Below, piece after piece: positions 26,940-36,593 of a stretch of DNA of 64,000 bases; positions within the stretch are counted from its first letter, which is position 1; each line of letters starts with the position of its first letter. The stretch is taken from the NCBI GenBank assembly GCA_015055525.1, contig SVHZ01000002.1, positions 1-64,000 on the forward strand, written 5' to 3'. Below the pieces are notes generated by a model that was not told where the DNA came from, made no database searches, and saw nothing but the letters and a program-made list of their open reading frames with translations. Source of the DNA: Clostridiales bacterium (GTDB lineage Bacteria > Bacillota > Clostridia > Christensenellales > Borkfalkiaceae). Both the position numbers and the translations under genes were made by a program.

Positions 26940-29471
26940 TTAAAATCCTTGTTCTGTTCTTGCGATAATATCGTCTTGAAGTGATTTAGAAAGGGTAGTG
27001 AAAAGCGCGCTATAACCTGCAACTCTAACGACGAGAGTCTTGTAATTTTCAGGGTTCTTTTGCGCGTCGAGAAGAGTTTCTCTAGTTACAACGTTAAATT
27101 GCATGTGCATACCCTTTTGATCAAAGTACGAGCGAATAAGCGCAACGAATTTAGAAAGACCTGAATTTCCTTGTAATGCTGACGGGTGGAATTTTTGGTT
27201 AAGTAAAGTTCCGTTACTTGCAACGTCTTGTTCAAGTTTTGAAACGGAGTTAGCAGTTGCCGTAGGACCTTTTCTATCTCTACCCGACGCTGGGCCTATA
27301 CCATCGGCAATAGGCGTGAAAGCAAGCCTACCGTCAGGGGTTGCGCCCGTTTGAGTTCCAAGTGGAACGTTTGCTGATACGGGGTATAATCCCGCTTGGA
27401 ACATACCGCCACGAGGGTTTTTGTATTTTTCAACTTCTTTAGTGTAAGTATTGGCAACGTCACGCGCGAACATATCTACTTCGTAGATATCGTTACCGTA
27501 TTTGGGGCATTCTTCATCGATTAAACGCTTAACTTCTTGGTATTTTCTCTTTTCAGCGCTCGATAAAGTGCCTGCGGTCGTTACGTTTTTATAAATAGCA
27601 GATACTATTTCTTCGTTTACGGGGATACCTTTTTTAGAAAGTTCCTTTGCAATTTCAGAAGTAACGTTAATTGCTCCTTGACCAACGTAGCCGTAACCAA
27701 AGTTATTGTCCATTGCTTGCTTGAACTCTTGCATAGTTAAAACTTTATCTTCAAACACGAGTTTTCTTATTGCAATCAAACCGTCTGTGTTGTTTGCTAT
27801 GCCAAAGCCTTGCGGACCTGTAAAGTTATATATAGCGCCACCTTCTTGCAAAGACTTACCCCTACCGATACAATCGTCAACCATAGAAGATTGGAAGGGG
27901 AGCGGGCATCTCGTTGCGTGAGCAACGTCGATGGCGTTGTTTGCATTTACTAAAAGTTTAATAAAGTAAGATTGTTGTTCTTTATAAGCGTTGTAAAATT
28001 CTTCAAACGAAGTCATCTCTAAAACGTCTTTCGTTCTAGGGCCGATTTGAACGCCCTTGTCAACGCCTTGCGTGAACACGAGTTCTAAAGGACGGCACAT
28101 ATTGAAGAACGCAGCGTCGTGCCAACCGTCCGTTTTAGCACCTTTTTGCGGTTCAACGCAACCGATAATGCAGTAATCCCTTGCATCTTCGAGCGTTACG
28201 CCACGTTGCATCATAGACGGAATAATAACTTCGTCGTTATAATACGCTGGAAGACCCGTTCCAAGTCGAGTGAGCGCCCCAGCCTTAATGAGTAAATCTT
28301 CAGGAGAGCCGTTCCAAACTCTTATAGAGATTGACGGTTGCGGAAGGGGAACGTGCATAGACGCTTCAAGGCACATATACGATAAATCGTTAGTTGCGTC
28401 CATACCGTATATATTTTGACCGCCTACGATAAGGTTTTGGAACATACCGTAACCTGCAAAGCCGTCAGCCGAAACGGCGTCACGCACTTTGTTTATATCG
28501 TTGAGTTTTACCCAAATGCAATCGATGAGTTCTTGCGCTTGTTCGCGAGAAATTTTGCCTTCGTCTAAGTCCTTTTTATAGAAAGGATACATATATTGGT
28601 CGAATCTACCAGGAGATATTGAGTGACCGCTCGATTCAACTTGTAAAAGAAGTTGAATAAACCAGAAAGATTGGCAGGCTTCATAGAAAGAAGTTGCGCC
28701 GTATTCGGGAACTCTTTCGCAGTTTTTAGCAATTTGTAAGAGTTCTTCTCTTCTTTCATAGTCGCTTTCTTTTTCCGCCATTTCTTTAGCGAGAGCAGAG
28801 TATCTTTTAGCGTATAAAATAACTGCTTCGGCGCTTTCTATAACAGCGGTTAAGAAGTTCATTCTGCGCATATATTCAGGGCAGTAAACTTCGAGTTTAT
28901 CTATTGCCTTTTGCGCTTCTTCAATAATTCCACGATAGCCAACTTTTAAGATTTTTTCATAGTTAACGTTAACGTGGCCGATACCGTTATAGAAGTAGTT
29001 ACCGGGGGTAAACATACCGTGGGTAACGAACGCTTCGTACGCTTCGGGCGCCATATTTGCCTTGGCAAGATCACTCGTCGTTTTGCCTTTCCAATAAGAA
29101 TACGCGTCGCGAAGTTCTTTTTTAGTTTGTTCGCTAATATAGAAGGGGTCTGCGGAACGTTTTTCAACGGTGTCAAACTCCGCTTCTAACCACTCGAAAG
29201 AGTATTCTGGGAAAACTTGACAGCCACGCGGATGAACCGTTGCGCTACCAACTACGAGTTCCTTGTCCCTAATTACGATGGGAATATTTTTAAGAATATG
29301 GCTAAAACAAGCGCTTCTACGCTTGATAATAGGTAAGTCTTCCGTGTTTTTATAACTTTCCGTTACTAAAATACCACGAGCAGACTCAATTTCAGGCATA
29401 TTCTCGTATAAATCATCTATTAAAGATTGTATTCTTGAACTTTTTTCAATTACGAATTTTATATTATCCAT
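26940..29471 (-). CDS. Glycyl radical enzyme, probable B12-independent 1,2-propanediol dehydratase
   Basis: DYCIIGCVEPQ active-site Cys region; C-terminal VRVAGYSALFTTL glycyl radical motif; pdu/fuculose-type neighbours. Confidence 0.9.
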   Translation of the reverse strand: MDNIKFVIEKSSRIQSLIDDLYENMPEIESARGILVTESYKNTEDLPIIKRRSACFSHILKNIPIVIRDKELVVGSATVHPRGCQVFPEYSFEWLEAEFDTVEKRSADPFYISEQTKKELRDAYSYWKGKTTSDLAKANMAPEAYEAFVTHGMFTPGNYFYNGIGHVNVNYEKILKVGYRGIIEEAQKAIDKLEVYCPEYMRRMNFLTAVIESAEAVILYAKRYSALAKEMAEKESDYERREELLQIAKNCERVPEYGATSFYEACQSFWFIQLLLQVESSGHSISPGRFDQYMYPFYKKDLDEGKISREQAQELIDCIWVKLNDINKVRDAVSADGFAGYGMFQNLIVGGQNIYGMDATNDLSYMCLEASMHVPLPQPSISIRVWNGSPEDLLIKAGALTRLGTGLPAYYNDEVIIPSMMQRGVTLEDARDYCIIGCVEPQKGAKTDGWHDAAFFNMCRPLELVFTQGVDKGVQIGPRTKDVLEMTSFEEFYNAYKEQQSYFIKLLVNANNAIDVAHATRCPLPFQSSMVDDCIGRGKSLQEGGAIYNFTGPQGFGIANNTDGLIAIRKLVFEDKVLTMQEFKQAMDNNFGYGYVGQGAINVTSEIAKELSKKGIPVNEEIVSAIYKNVTTAGTLSSAEKRKYQEVKRLIDEECPKYGNDIYEVDMFARDVANTYTKEVEKYKNPRGGMFQAGLYPVSANVPLGTQTGATPDGRLAFTPIADGIGPASGRDRKGPTATANSVSKLEQDVASNGTLLNQKFHPSALQGNSGLSKFVALIRSYFDQKGMHMQFNVVTRETLLDAQKNPENYKTLVVRVAGYSALFTTLSKSLQDDIIARTEQGF

Positions 29472-29484
29472 AAATATTACCTAA

Positions 29485-30030
29485 TTATAATTGATCCCAA
29501 ATTCCTTGGTGGGGAGATGCTATAACCGACGTTGCAGATAATTGACCTAAACCTTTAGCGTATTCAGCGCCTGCGGAGATGGCGGCGGAAACGTCACCAA
29601 CTTCACCCGTTATCATAAACACGCCTTTACCGCCCATACCTCTTGAAACTCTAAGGTCGTAAATTTCAACCTTAGCAGTTTTAACGGCGATATCGGCAGC
29701 CTTGATAGTAGTTGCGGCGGAATAAGTTTCAAGTAAGCCGAGTGAACCACTCTTATTGCCAACGCCCGTTCCAAATAACGCAGAGATTACTTGGGGGTCG
29801 ATTCTACCCATAATCGAAGAATCTACAACATACCCGTCGAATTTTTGGTTAACGTGGCTAACTGCCGCCGTTACGTTTGATATAGAACCCGTCAAAATAA
29901 TTTCATACTTGCCTGGGCAAGAGGGGTGAGAAGTAACGAGTTCGATGCCTGCGCTTTTAAGCGCGTCGTCCGCGGCTTCAACACCTTTGGGTACGTTTTT
30001 AAGTTCAATCACTCCGATTGAGTTATACAT
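29485..30030 (-). CDS. pduT: BMC-T tandem shell protein (PduT-like)
   Basis: Two BMC domains; SHPSCPGKYEIILTG and SLGLLETYSAATTIKAADIAVKTAKVEI. Confidence 0.88.
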   Translation of the reverse strand: MYNSIGVIELKNVPKGVEAADDALKSAGIELVTSHPSCPGKYEIILTGSISNVTAAVSHVNQKFDGYVVDSSIMGRIDPQVISALFGTGVGNKSGSLGLLETYSAATTIKAADIAVKTAKVEIYDLRVSRGMGGKGVFMITGEVGDVSAAISAGAEYAKGLGQLSATSVIASPHQGIWDQL

Positions 30031-30047
30031 TGTCTTTTACCTTTCTT

Positions 30048-31361
30048 TTAGATTTTTGTAATAATAATTTTTGAGTCAAACACGGTAACTTTACCGTCGA
30101 TTGACGCGTGTTGTGGAAGAGATAATCCGTCGTTTGCATTTGCAATAAGGCTACCTTTAGTTACTATATCGCCCGTTTTAACTGCGGGGACTGAAGGCGC
30201 TCCAATATGCCCGCGGAAATTTATTTCCACCGTATTTGTATCGTTTATTTCGCCGATAAATTCAGCGATTTTATCGTACTTTTTAACGCCTAATACCGCT
30301 TGCCAACGGTCTGACGGTATCATGCGATATTCTCGTTCGTGGTGTGGAGAAACTTCGCTGTTTCCCACGTAACGCAATTTTTCTTTTGCAAGTATCGCTT
30401 TGTATTCGTTGATAACTGCCTTTGGAGAAATTCCTTGACAGCATGCAAGCGTTTCGCAAATACCGCAACCGCAACAAAGCGTTGCAGATAAAACCATTTG
30501 CGGAGAGATTTTAACCGCTCCTTTTGCAGTTCTAACCATTTTGTGCGGTTCAAGGGGATATCCAAGTAATCCTCTTGGGCAAAGGTCGGTGCATCTCGTG
30601 CATTGACAGCACGCAGTTTCCGCTCTTGCCACCGATTTAGCACCGTCTATAAACTTCATCTCTATCGCGGGGATAGATTTGGGAAGAATTAAAAGCCCTT
30701 TGGTAGTTTTGGTAACCACCGCTTTTTCATAGTCGATAATTTTTCCCATTGACGGACCGCCGTCTAAAACAACGTGAGTTTCAGGAACGGTTACGCCGAG
30801 TTTATTGAATAAATAAGATATAGGCGTTCCAAGTGGAACTTTAGTTACGATAGGTTTAGTTACGTCACCGCCTACGGTGAGCCATTTAGAAGTTAAGGGG
30901 TTATCAAACTTTACTGCGTTTGCAACGTTATAAACCGTTTCAACGTTATAAACGATAACTCCTGCGGTAATAGGGAGATTGCCCGGTTTTACCACCTTTC
31001 CCGTCGCTTGATAGATAAGGCTAATTTCATCGCCCATCGGATAAACGTCGGGAAGAACTTTTAGAGAAATTCTATCTGCAAGAATAGTTCCGTCACTTAT
31101 ATTTAATTTTTTAGCGGTATGGTCTTTAACGCACAGTAAAGCCTTTTTTACCGACAGGTAATCAAGAACTTGATTTATGCCTTCAAGCACCATATCCATC
31201 TCTTTTTTCAAGAGAATATAATCTGTATAGAGAAGGGGTTCGCACTCTGCGCCGTTGATAACTAGAACTTCCGCGCCGTCGGCAAGTTTTGCATACGACG
31301 GGAAACCCGCACCGCCTGCGCCGACGATACCTGCCTCCTTCATCTTCATTTTTAAGTCCAT
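30048..31361 (-). CDS. pduS: PduS-like RnfC-family 4Fe-4S flavoprotein
   Basis: GIVGAGGAGFPSYAKL, NGAECEPLLYTD, CCQCTRCTDLCPRGLLG. Confidence 0.92.
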   Translation of the reverse strand: MDLKMKMKEAGIVGAGGAGFPSYAKLADGAEVLVINGAECEPLLYTDYILLKKEMDMVLEGINQVLDYLSVKKALLCVKDHTAKKLNISDGTILADRISLKVLPDVYPMGDEISLIYQATGKVVKPGNLPITAGVIVYNVETVYNVANAVKFDNPLTSKWLTVGGDVTKPIVTKVPLGTPISYLFNKLGVTVPETHVVLDGGPSMGKIIDYEKAVVTKTTKGLLILPKSIPAIEMKFIDGAKSVARAETACCQCTRCTDLCPRGLLGYPLEPHKMVRTAKGAVKISPQMVLSATLCCGCGICETLACCQGISPKAVINEYKAILAKEKLRYVGNSEVSPHHEREYRMIPSDRWQAVLGVKKYDKIAEFIGEINDTNTVEINFRGHIGAPSVPAVKTGDIVTKGSLIANANDGLSLPQHASIDGKVTVFDSKIIITKI

Positions 31362-31392
31362 AAGCCTTTCCTTTTAATTAAAAAAGCTAAAA

Positions 31393-31641
31393 TTAGTCGA
31401 CGATACCAACGATAACCGCATCGCAAGGCGAGTTAACGTTTGATAAAGCAAGGCGAGCGGAACTACCGGTCGTTACGAGAACGGTTTCTCCAATACCTGC
31501 TCCAACGGAATCGATAGCAATTAAGTATTTATCCGTTATTTCGCCGTTTTCAATAATCTGCACTTCCATAAATTTAGCGCCGATTAATTCTTCTTTTTTT
31601 CTAGTGGAAACAACGTTTCCTCTGATAATACCTTTTAACAC
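31393..31641 (-). CDS. BMC-P pentameric vertex protein (EutN/CcmL/PduN-like)
   Basis: 82 aa, GNVVSTRKKEELIGAKFMEVQII...VGAGIGETVLVTTGSSARLA. Confidence 0.92.
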   Translation of the reverse strand: MLKGIIRGNVVSTRKKEELIGAKFMEVQIIENGEITDKYLIAIDSVGAGIGETVLVTTGSSARLALSNVNSPCDAVIVGIVD

Positions 31642-31644
31642 TTT

Positions 31645-32301
31645 TTACTCCTTGACGATTCTTACTTTTGCGCCGTTGCCGATGCAAGTTGCGTTAGAGT
31701 CGTCTGTATCAATGTGCATTTCAAGTCTGAAATCTTTGTGTACTCTTATTTGAACGTCGTACCAACGCGTTTGTTTTTGACCGATTACGTCTACGGTCAC
31801 TTTATCGCCGTCTTGAACCTTGAAAAACTCTGCGTCGAACGGCGACATGTGTATATGTCTGTTTGCTATAATACAACCTTCTTTAAGTTGTACCGCGCCT
31901 TTAGGCCCTATAATCGTAATACCAGCAGAGCCTTTAATGTTACCCGATTCTCTTACAGGGGGTCTATTTTTCAAAACGAAAGAATCCGTTTGAGAAATTT
32001 CTACTTGCGAGTGGCTTCTGAGCGGTCCTAAAACTCTAACCTTTTCAATAGGGCGGAGCGACGGGCCAACGATAGTAAGCGTTTCCTTGCAAGCGTATTG
32101 ACCGGGTTGGGATAAATCCTTAAACGGAGTGAGTTCATAACCCTTTCCAAAGAGAGTTTCAAGGTCTTGCTTATTAAGATGTATATGTCTGTTAGAAACG
32201 CCGACGGGGATTTCACCGAGTTTAATATTGTCTTTATCTCTAACTATGTTGTCGATAACCTGTTTTACAAGTTGTTCAATTTGTTTTTGAGTAACTATCA
32301 T
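31645..32301 (-). CDS. pduL: Phosphate propanoyltransferase PduL with N-terminal encapsulation-peptide-like helix
   Basis: PVGVSNRHIHL, ANRHIHMS motifs; start re-assigned to MIVTQKQIEQLVKQVIDNIV. Confidence 0.92.
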   Translation of the reverse strand: MIVTQKQIEQLVKQVIDNIVRDKDNIKLGEIPVGVSNRHIHLNKQDLETLFGKGYELTPFKDLSQPGQYACKETLTIVGPSLRPIEKVRVLGPLRSHSQVEISQTDSFVLKNRPPVRESGNIKGSAGITIIGPKGAVQLKEGCIIANRHIHMSPFDAEFFKVQDGDKVTVDVIGQKQTRWYDVQIRVHKDFRLEMHIDTDDSNATCIGNGAKVRIVKE

Positions 32302-32388
32302 AATTCTCTCCAAAGGGTAAAGTAATGTTAGAAAAACTCCCGTAGTACCCGACGCATCGGATACTACGGTATATTCCAATGCTTAGTC

Positions 32389-32664
32389 TTACTTAATAGC
32401 GGGAAGAAGTTTTTCTACGTCTGCGTGCGGTCTTGGGATAACGTGAGTAGCGATAACTTCGCCAAGAGCAGTTGCAGCTGCAGAGCCTGCTTCAACAGCA
32501 GCTTTAACAGCGCCAACGTCACCGCGAACCATAACGCTTACAAGTCCGCTACCGATTTTTTCGCTGCCGATTAAAACAACGTTTGCTGCTTTAACCATAG
32601 CATCTGCTGCTTCGATAGCTGCTACAAGACCTCTGGTTTCTACCATTCCTAATGCTTCCATCAT
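32389..32664 (-). CDS. BMC-H shell protein (PduA/PduJ-like), copy 2
   Basis: [27 protein letters not shown]; differs from the 33019-33294 product at one residue. Confidence 0.95.
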   Translation of the reverse strand: MMEALGMVETRGLVAAIEAADAMVKAANVVLIGSEKIGSGLVSVMVRGDVGAVKAAVEAGSAAATALGEVIATHVIPRPHADVEKLLPAIK

Positions 32665-32725
32665 AGTTGTAGTTCTCCTTATAAATTATATTTGTTTGGG
32701 GCGTAAGCCCTTATAACTGTGTTAA

Positions 32726-32998
32726 TCAGCCCGTCGTTAAAAATTTCATAACGTCGGGGTGTGGGCGCGCGATAACTTCACGCACCTTTACGTTGCCAAC
32801 TTCGCTTGCCGCCGCCGCGCCTGCTTCGAGCGCAGCGGTTACGGCAGAAACTTCGCCTTCGACAACTACGGTTACCAGTCTACCGCCAAGACGCTTTTCA
32901 ACGTGAATTAGTTTTACGTTGGCAGCTTTAACCATGGCGTCAAGCCCTGTAATGGCGGCAACCATAGCTTGAACTTCAAGTAACGCGATTGCTTTCAT
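32726..32998 (-). CDS. BMC-H shell protein
   Basis: [51 protein letters not shown]. Confidence 0.95.
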   Translation of the reverse strand: MKAIALLEVQAMVAAITGLDAMVKAANVKLIHVEKRLGGRLVTVVVEGEVSAVTAALEAGAAAASEVGNVKVREVIARPHPDVMKFLTTG

Positions 32999-33018
32999 GT
33001 TTACTCCTTAATTCTATC

Positions 33019-33294
33019 TTACTTAATAGCGGGAAGAAGTTTTTCTACGTCTGCGTGCGGTCTTGGGATAACGTGAGTAGCGATAACTTCGCCAAGAGCA
33101 GTTGCAGCTGCAGAGCCTGCTTCAACAGCAGCCTTAACAGCGCCAACGTCACCGCGAACCATAACGCTTACAAGTCCGCTACCAATCTTTTCGCTGCCGA
33201 TTAAAACAACGTTTGCTGCTTTAACCATAGCATCTGCTGCTTCGATAGCTGCAACTAAACCTCTGGTTTCTACCATTCCTAATGCTTCCTTCAT
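33019..33294 (-). CDS. BMC-H shell protein (PduA/PduJ-like), copy 1
   Basis: Canonical 91-aa BMC-H. Confidence 0.95.
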   Translation of the reverse strand: MKEALGMVETRGLVAAIEAADAMVKAANVVLIGSEKIGSGLVSVMVRGDVGAVKAAVEAGSAAATALGEVIATHVIPRPHADVEKLLPAIK

Positions 33295-33319
33295 AATATT
33301 TCTCCTTTACAAAAAATTT

Positions 33320-33637
33320 TTATCTTAATTTATCTTTGCCGAGAGCATTGAGTCTTGCAAACCACTCAATATCCGGGCTTTGCCTTGCTATAACCTTATG
33401 CGTAACGTAAAGTCCACGCAATTCGGCCTCTTGCTTACCTACTTCTATTGCAGATTCAACCGCGCCAACGTCACCTTCGATTTTGATTGCCATAACCAAA
33501 GGGACTCTTGCGTCGTCGCCCGCCGCAGGTTTATTCTTATCAATGGCAACGACTGAAACGTCTGCCGCTTTTGCCATTTTATCGGCTACTACGATTGCCG
33601 TAGCGAAGCCGAATACTTCTATCATACCTAATGCCAT
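33320..33637 (-). CDS. BMC-H shell protein with variable insertion
   Basis: MALGMIEVFGFATAIVVADKMAKAADVSVVAIDKNKPAAGDDARVPLVMAIKIEGDVGAVESAI; start at 33637 with RBS AAAGGTAAGT. Confidence 0.88.
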   Translation of the reverse strand: MALGMIEVFGFATAIVVADKMAKAADVSVVAIDKNKPAAGDDARVPLVMAIKIEGDVGAVESAIEVGKQEAELRGLYVTHKVIARQSPDIEWFARLNALGKDKLR

Positions 33638-33648
33638 ACTTACCTTTA

Positions 33649-33880
33649 AGCCGTTATTTACGGCGTTATACTTCGTTTCTGCGAGAGTTATTTGGACTTC
33701 GATGACCAAAAAGGTCTATCTCACCCCAAAAACTTCGCGAGCCTCGTCTAACTTGTAACTAACGCCTTAAAGCGAGCTTCAAATTGACTTTGTGTTTATT
33801 TACGTTATACTTTGTTCTTTGCGTTTTGCAAAATTCCTGCGATGCAACTAACGCCTTAAACGAGTTTCAAATTGACTTTT
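33649..33880. repeat. Interspersed hairpin repeat family, copies E (full) and F (truncated)
   Basis: GCCGTTATTTACGGCGTTATAC...GATGACCAAAAAGGTCTATC...GCCTCGTCTAACTTGTAACTAACGCCTTAAA, then partial CTTTGTTCTTTGCGTTTTGCAAAATTCCTGCGA. Confidence 0.8.
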
Positions 33881-33892
33881 CGTTGTGGTTAA

Positions 33893-35095
33893 TTAATCTG
33901 GTACGTAGCAGATCTTAATACCCTTTTGCGCTACGTTAACTTCCATTGCTTCATTGAGTTTGTCAAGCGGGAAGGTGTGAGTGATGAGTTCCTTAATAGG
34001 AATATTCATTTCACGTGCTTGACGTAAGAACGCCATAGTAGTCGGATAATCGTCTGCGCTATAATCCCAAGAACCAACGAGAGTGATTTCTTTGTTACAC
34101 ATAGCAAAGTGTGGGTTTACGTTGTATTCGCCGTTGTTAACGAAGAATCCCATTTCGCAAAGACCACCACCGCGACGGATATATTCAAAAATATCTTTCG
34201 CTGCCATAGGAGCGCCCGTGCATTGGAAAGCAAAGTCTGCGCCAACGCCGTTTGCTACGCTCTTAACGAGTTTAACTCTTTCTTCTAAGGTTGTAACTTC
34301 TTTGAAGTTAATTACCGTTTTAGCGCCTAACTTCTTAGCCATTTCAAGACGCATCGGAGTTCCGTCGATTGCGATAATATGGTTTACGCCAGCCGCTCTT
34401 AATACGGCAGTCATAACTAAACCAACGGGGCCTAAGCCTTGAATAAGAACTTTTGAGTTGAAGTTGATAAGACCTGTTGAATTTGCTCTTTTTAATGCGT
34501 GAACGCATACGCAAGCAAGTTCAAGGAGCATTCTTTCTTGAAGGTCAAGGTCGTTTACTACGAAGTAAGTAGAACCTTTGCCCCTAATTAAAAGGTGAGT
34601 TGCAAACCAGCCTGTAAGCGGATTAGCGTCGCCGTGTGGGATAAGACCGAATACGCCTTGCTTATCGCAAAGGTTGGTGTTTGCTGGTTGGTTACGGCAA
34701 ATATAGCAGTCACCGCAACTTATAACGCTCGTTACGATTTTATCGCCAACTTTAATGGGGTTGCCAGCCGTATCCTTTTTAATGTTTTTACCGAGCGCGA
34801 TAATTTCGCCCGTGCCTTCGTGACCAAGCGTTACGGGAATAATGCCGAACGGGTCGCCTTTCCATTCGTGAACGTCCGTTCCGCAGATACCGCAACCTTC
34901 AATTTTAACTAAAATGTCATCGTCTTGAAGAGCGGGAACGGGGAATTCTTTAACTTCGATTTTCTTTTGAGCGGTAAGCATTGCAACTTTTGCAGTCTTT
35001 GGAAGTTCGCCACAATTAGAGCAAGCGCTTTCTCCGCTAATTTCACCGAGTATTTTACGAACGATACTTTCTACTTGAGAAGAAGTGAAATCCAT
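33893..35095 (-). CDS. Zinc-type alcohol dehydrogenase (MDR family) with N-terminal encapsulation-peptide-like extension
   Basis: MDFTSSQVESIVRKILGEISG extension; CGICGTDVHEWKGDPFGIIPVTLGHEGTGEI; structural-zinc Cys cluster. Confidence 0.9.
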   Translation of the reverse strand: MDFTSSQVESIVRKILGEISGESACSNCGELPKTAKVAMLTAQKKIEVKEFPVPALQDDDILVKIEGCGICGTDVHEWKGDPFGIIPVTLGHEGTGEIIALGKNIKKDTAGNPIKVGDKIVTSVISCGDCYICRNQPANTNLCDKQGVFGLIPHGDANPLTGWFATHLLIRGKGSTYFVVNDLDLQERMLLELACVCVHALKRANSTGLINFNSKVLIQGLGPVGLVMTAVLRAAGVNHIIAIDGTPMRLEMAKKLGAKTVINFKEVTTLEERVKLVKSVANGVGADFAFQCTGAPMAAKDIFEYIRRGGGLCEMGFFVNNGEYNVNPHFAMCNKEITLVGSWDYSADDYPTTMAFLRQAREMNIPIKELITHTFPLDKLNEAMEVNVAQKGIKICYVPD

Positions 35096-35107
35096 ATTGT
35101 TTTCTCC

Positions 35108-36568
35108 TTATATTATTCTAAAGTTATCACTCATAACGCAACGGCGATATCTTGTGAAACTTCTTGCGCTCGTTAAGCCTTCACCGGTAGGACCTGCGAT
35201 AGTAAAGGTTGTGTGACCTTCGCCACCAAAGCCGATGCCCGCGTAAGACGGAGCGTTTTTAACGAAGATAGTCGTTTCAACGGCTCTTGCAAAACGAGTT
35301 AAATTATCAATGTTTTTAGAGTGCATGTGAGCGGTGTGGCGATTGCCGTGTTCCGCTTTTACTGCCAAGTCGATTGCTTGGTCGATGTCGTTTACCCTAA
35401 CGATAGGTAAAATTGGCATCATAAGTTCGTGTTGAACGAAATCGTGTTCAAAATCCGTTTCGCAAATAATGCAACGAACTTCATCGCCTACGTTTACGCC
35501 GATTTTTGCAAGTAATACTTTCGCATCTCTACCAACGCAATCACGGCTAACCGTCTTTTTAACGATGCCGGTCTTTGGGTTTTTAACTTCGGTGAGAACG
35601 ATTTTTGAAAGGGCAAGCGCTTGTTCGCTTGAAATTTTATACGCGCCGTTTGCAATCATTGAATCAATGAGTTCGTCTGCAATCGAGTTAAACGCAAAAA
35701 CTTCTTTTTCAGCGATACAGGGAAGGTTGTTATCAAAGGTGCAACCATCGATAATGTCTTTACCTGCCTTTCTAACGTCAGCCGTATCGTCAACGATAAC
35801 GGGGGGATTGCCCGCGCCTGCGCCGATAGCCTTCTTACCGCTAGATAAAACTGCTCTAACAACGCCGGGGCCACCCGTACAAACTAAAAGTCTGATTGCG
35901 GGGTGCTTATACATAACGTCAGCGGTGTCGAGCGTGGGTTTAACAACCGACGCAACTAAAACTTTTGGACCGCCCGCTTGATAGCACGCTCTATTAACAA
36001 GGTCAACCGCGTAGTTAGAAGTTGCTATTGCGTTGGGGTGCGGATTGAAAACTACGCCGTTTCCAGCCGCTATCATACCGATACTGTTACAAATTACCGT
36101 TTCAGACGGATTTGTGCTTGGTGTTATACTACCTACTACTCCAAACGGAGCCATTTCGGTAAGGGTAAGACCGTAGTCACCCGTTTTAACTTGAGAAACA
36201 ACGTCGGAAGTTCCAGGAGTTTTGTCTGCAACGAGAACGTGTTTAGCAGTTTTATGATCAACTCTACCCATTTTGGTTTCCGAAACGCCGAGTTTAGCCA
36301 TAATAGGCGCTTCTTCACGGCAGAGTTTTCTAATTTCAGTTATAATTTTTTCACGCTCTTCAATCGTCATTGCTCTAACGGCTTTGTAGCCTTGAGTCGC
36401 AGCGTCGATTGCGTCGTTCATATCAGCGTAAACACCAATGAGTTTACGTCCGTTATATTGAGTGGAGTCCCAACCCGTAGTAGAAGTTGAGGTTTGGGTT
36501 GCACCCAAATTCTTAATAACGGCATTAACGACTTGTTCTATTTGAGCGTCTGTCCAATTAATTGCCAT
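35108..36568 (-). CDS. pduP: CoA-acylating propionaldehyde/acetaldehyde dehydrogenase (PduP/EutE-like) with N-terminal encapsulation peptide
   Basis: MAINWTDAQIEQVVNAVIKNLGA helix; DNNLPCIAEKEVFAF catalytic Cys region. Confidence 0.93.
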   Translation of the reverse strand: MAINWTDAQIEQVVNAVIKNLGATQTSTSTTGWDSTQYNGRKLIGVYADMNDAIDAATQGYKAVRAMTIEEREKIITEIRKLCREEAPIMAKLGVSETKMGRVDHKTAKHVLVADKTPGTSDVVSQVKTGDYGLTLTEMAPFGVVGSITPSTNPSETVICNSIGMIAAGNGVVFNPHPNAIATSNYAVDLVNRACYQAGGPKVLVASVVKPTLDTADVMYKHPAIRLLVCTGGPGVVRAVLSSGKKAIGAGAGNPPVIVDDTADVRKAGKDIIDGCTFDNNLPCIAEKEVFAFNSIADELIDSMIANGAYKISSEQALALSKIVLTEVKNPKTGIVKKTVSRDCVGRDAKVLLAKIGVNVGDEVRCIICETDFEHDFVQHELMMPILPIVRVNDIDQAIDLAVKAEHGNRHTAHMHSKNIDNLTRFARAVETTIFVKNAPSYAGIGFGGEGHTTFTIAGPTGEGLTSARSFTRYRRCVMSDNFRII

Positions 36569-36593
36569 TGTTTATCTCCTTGTAATTAAACAA

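Noticed and set aside
35469-36490. Long plus-strand ORFs opposite the PduP gene (170 aa each)
   Set aside because: Shadow ORFs from codon bias on the opposite strand of a clear aldehyde dehydrogenase gene.
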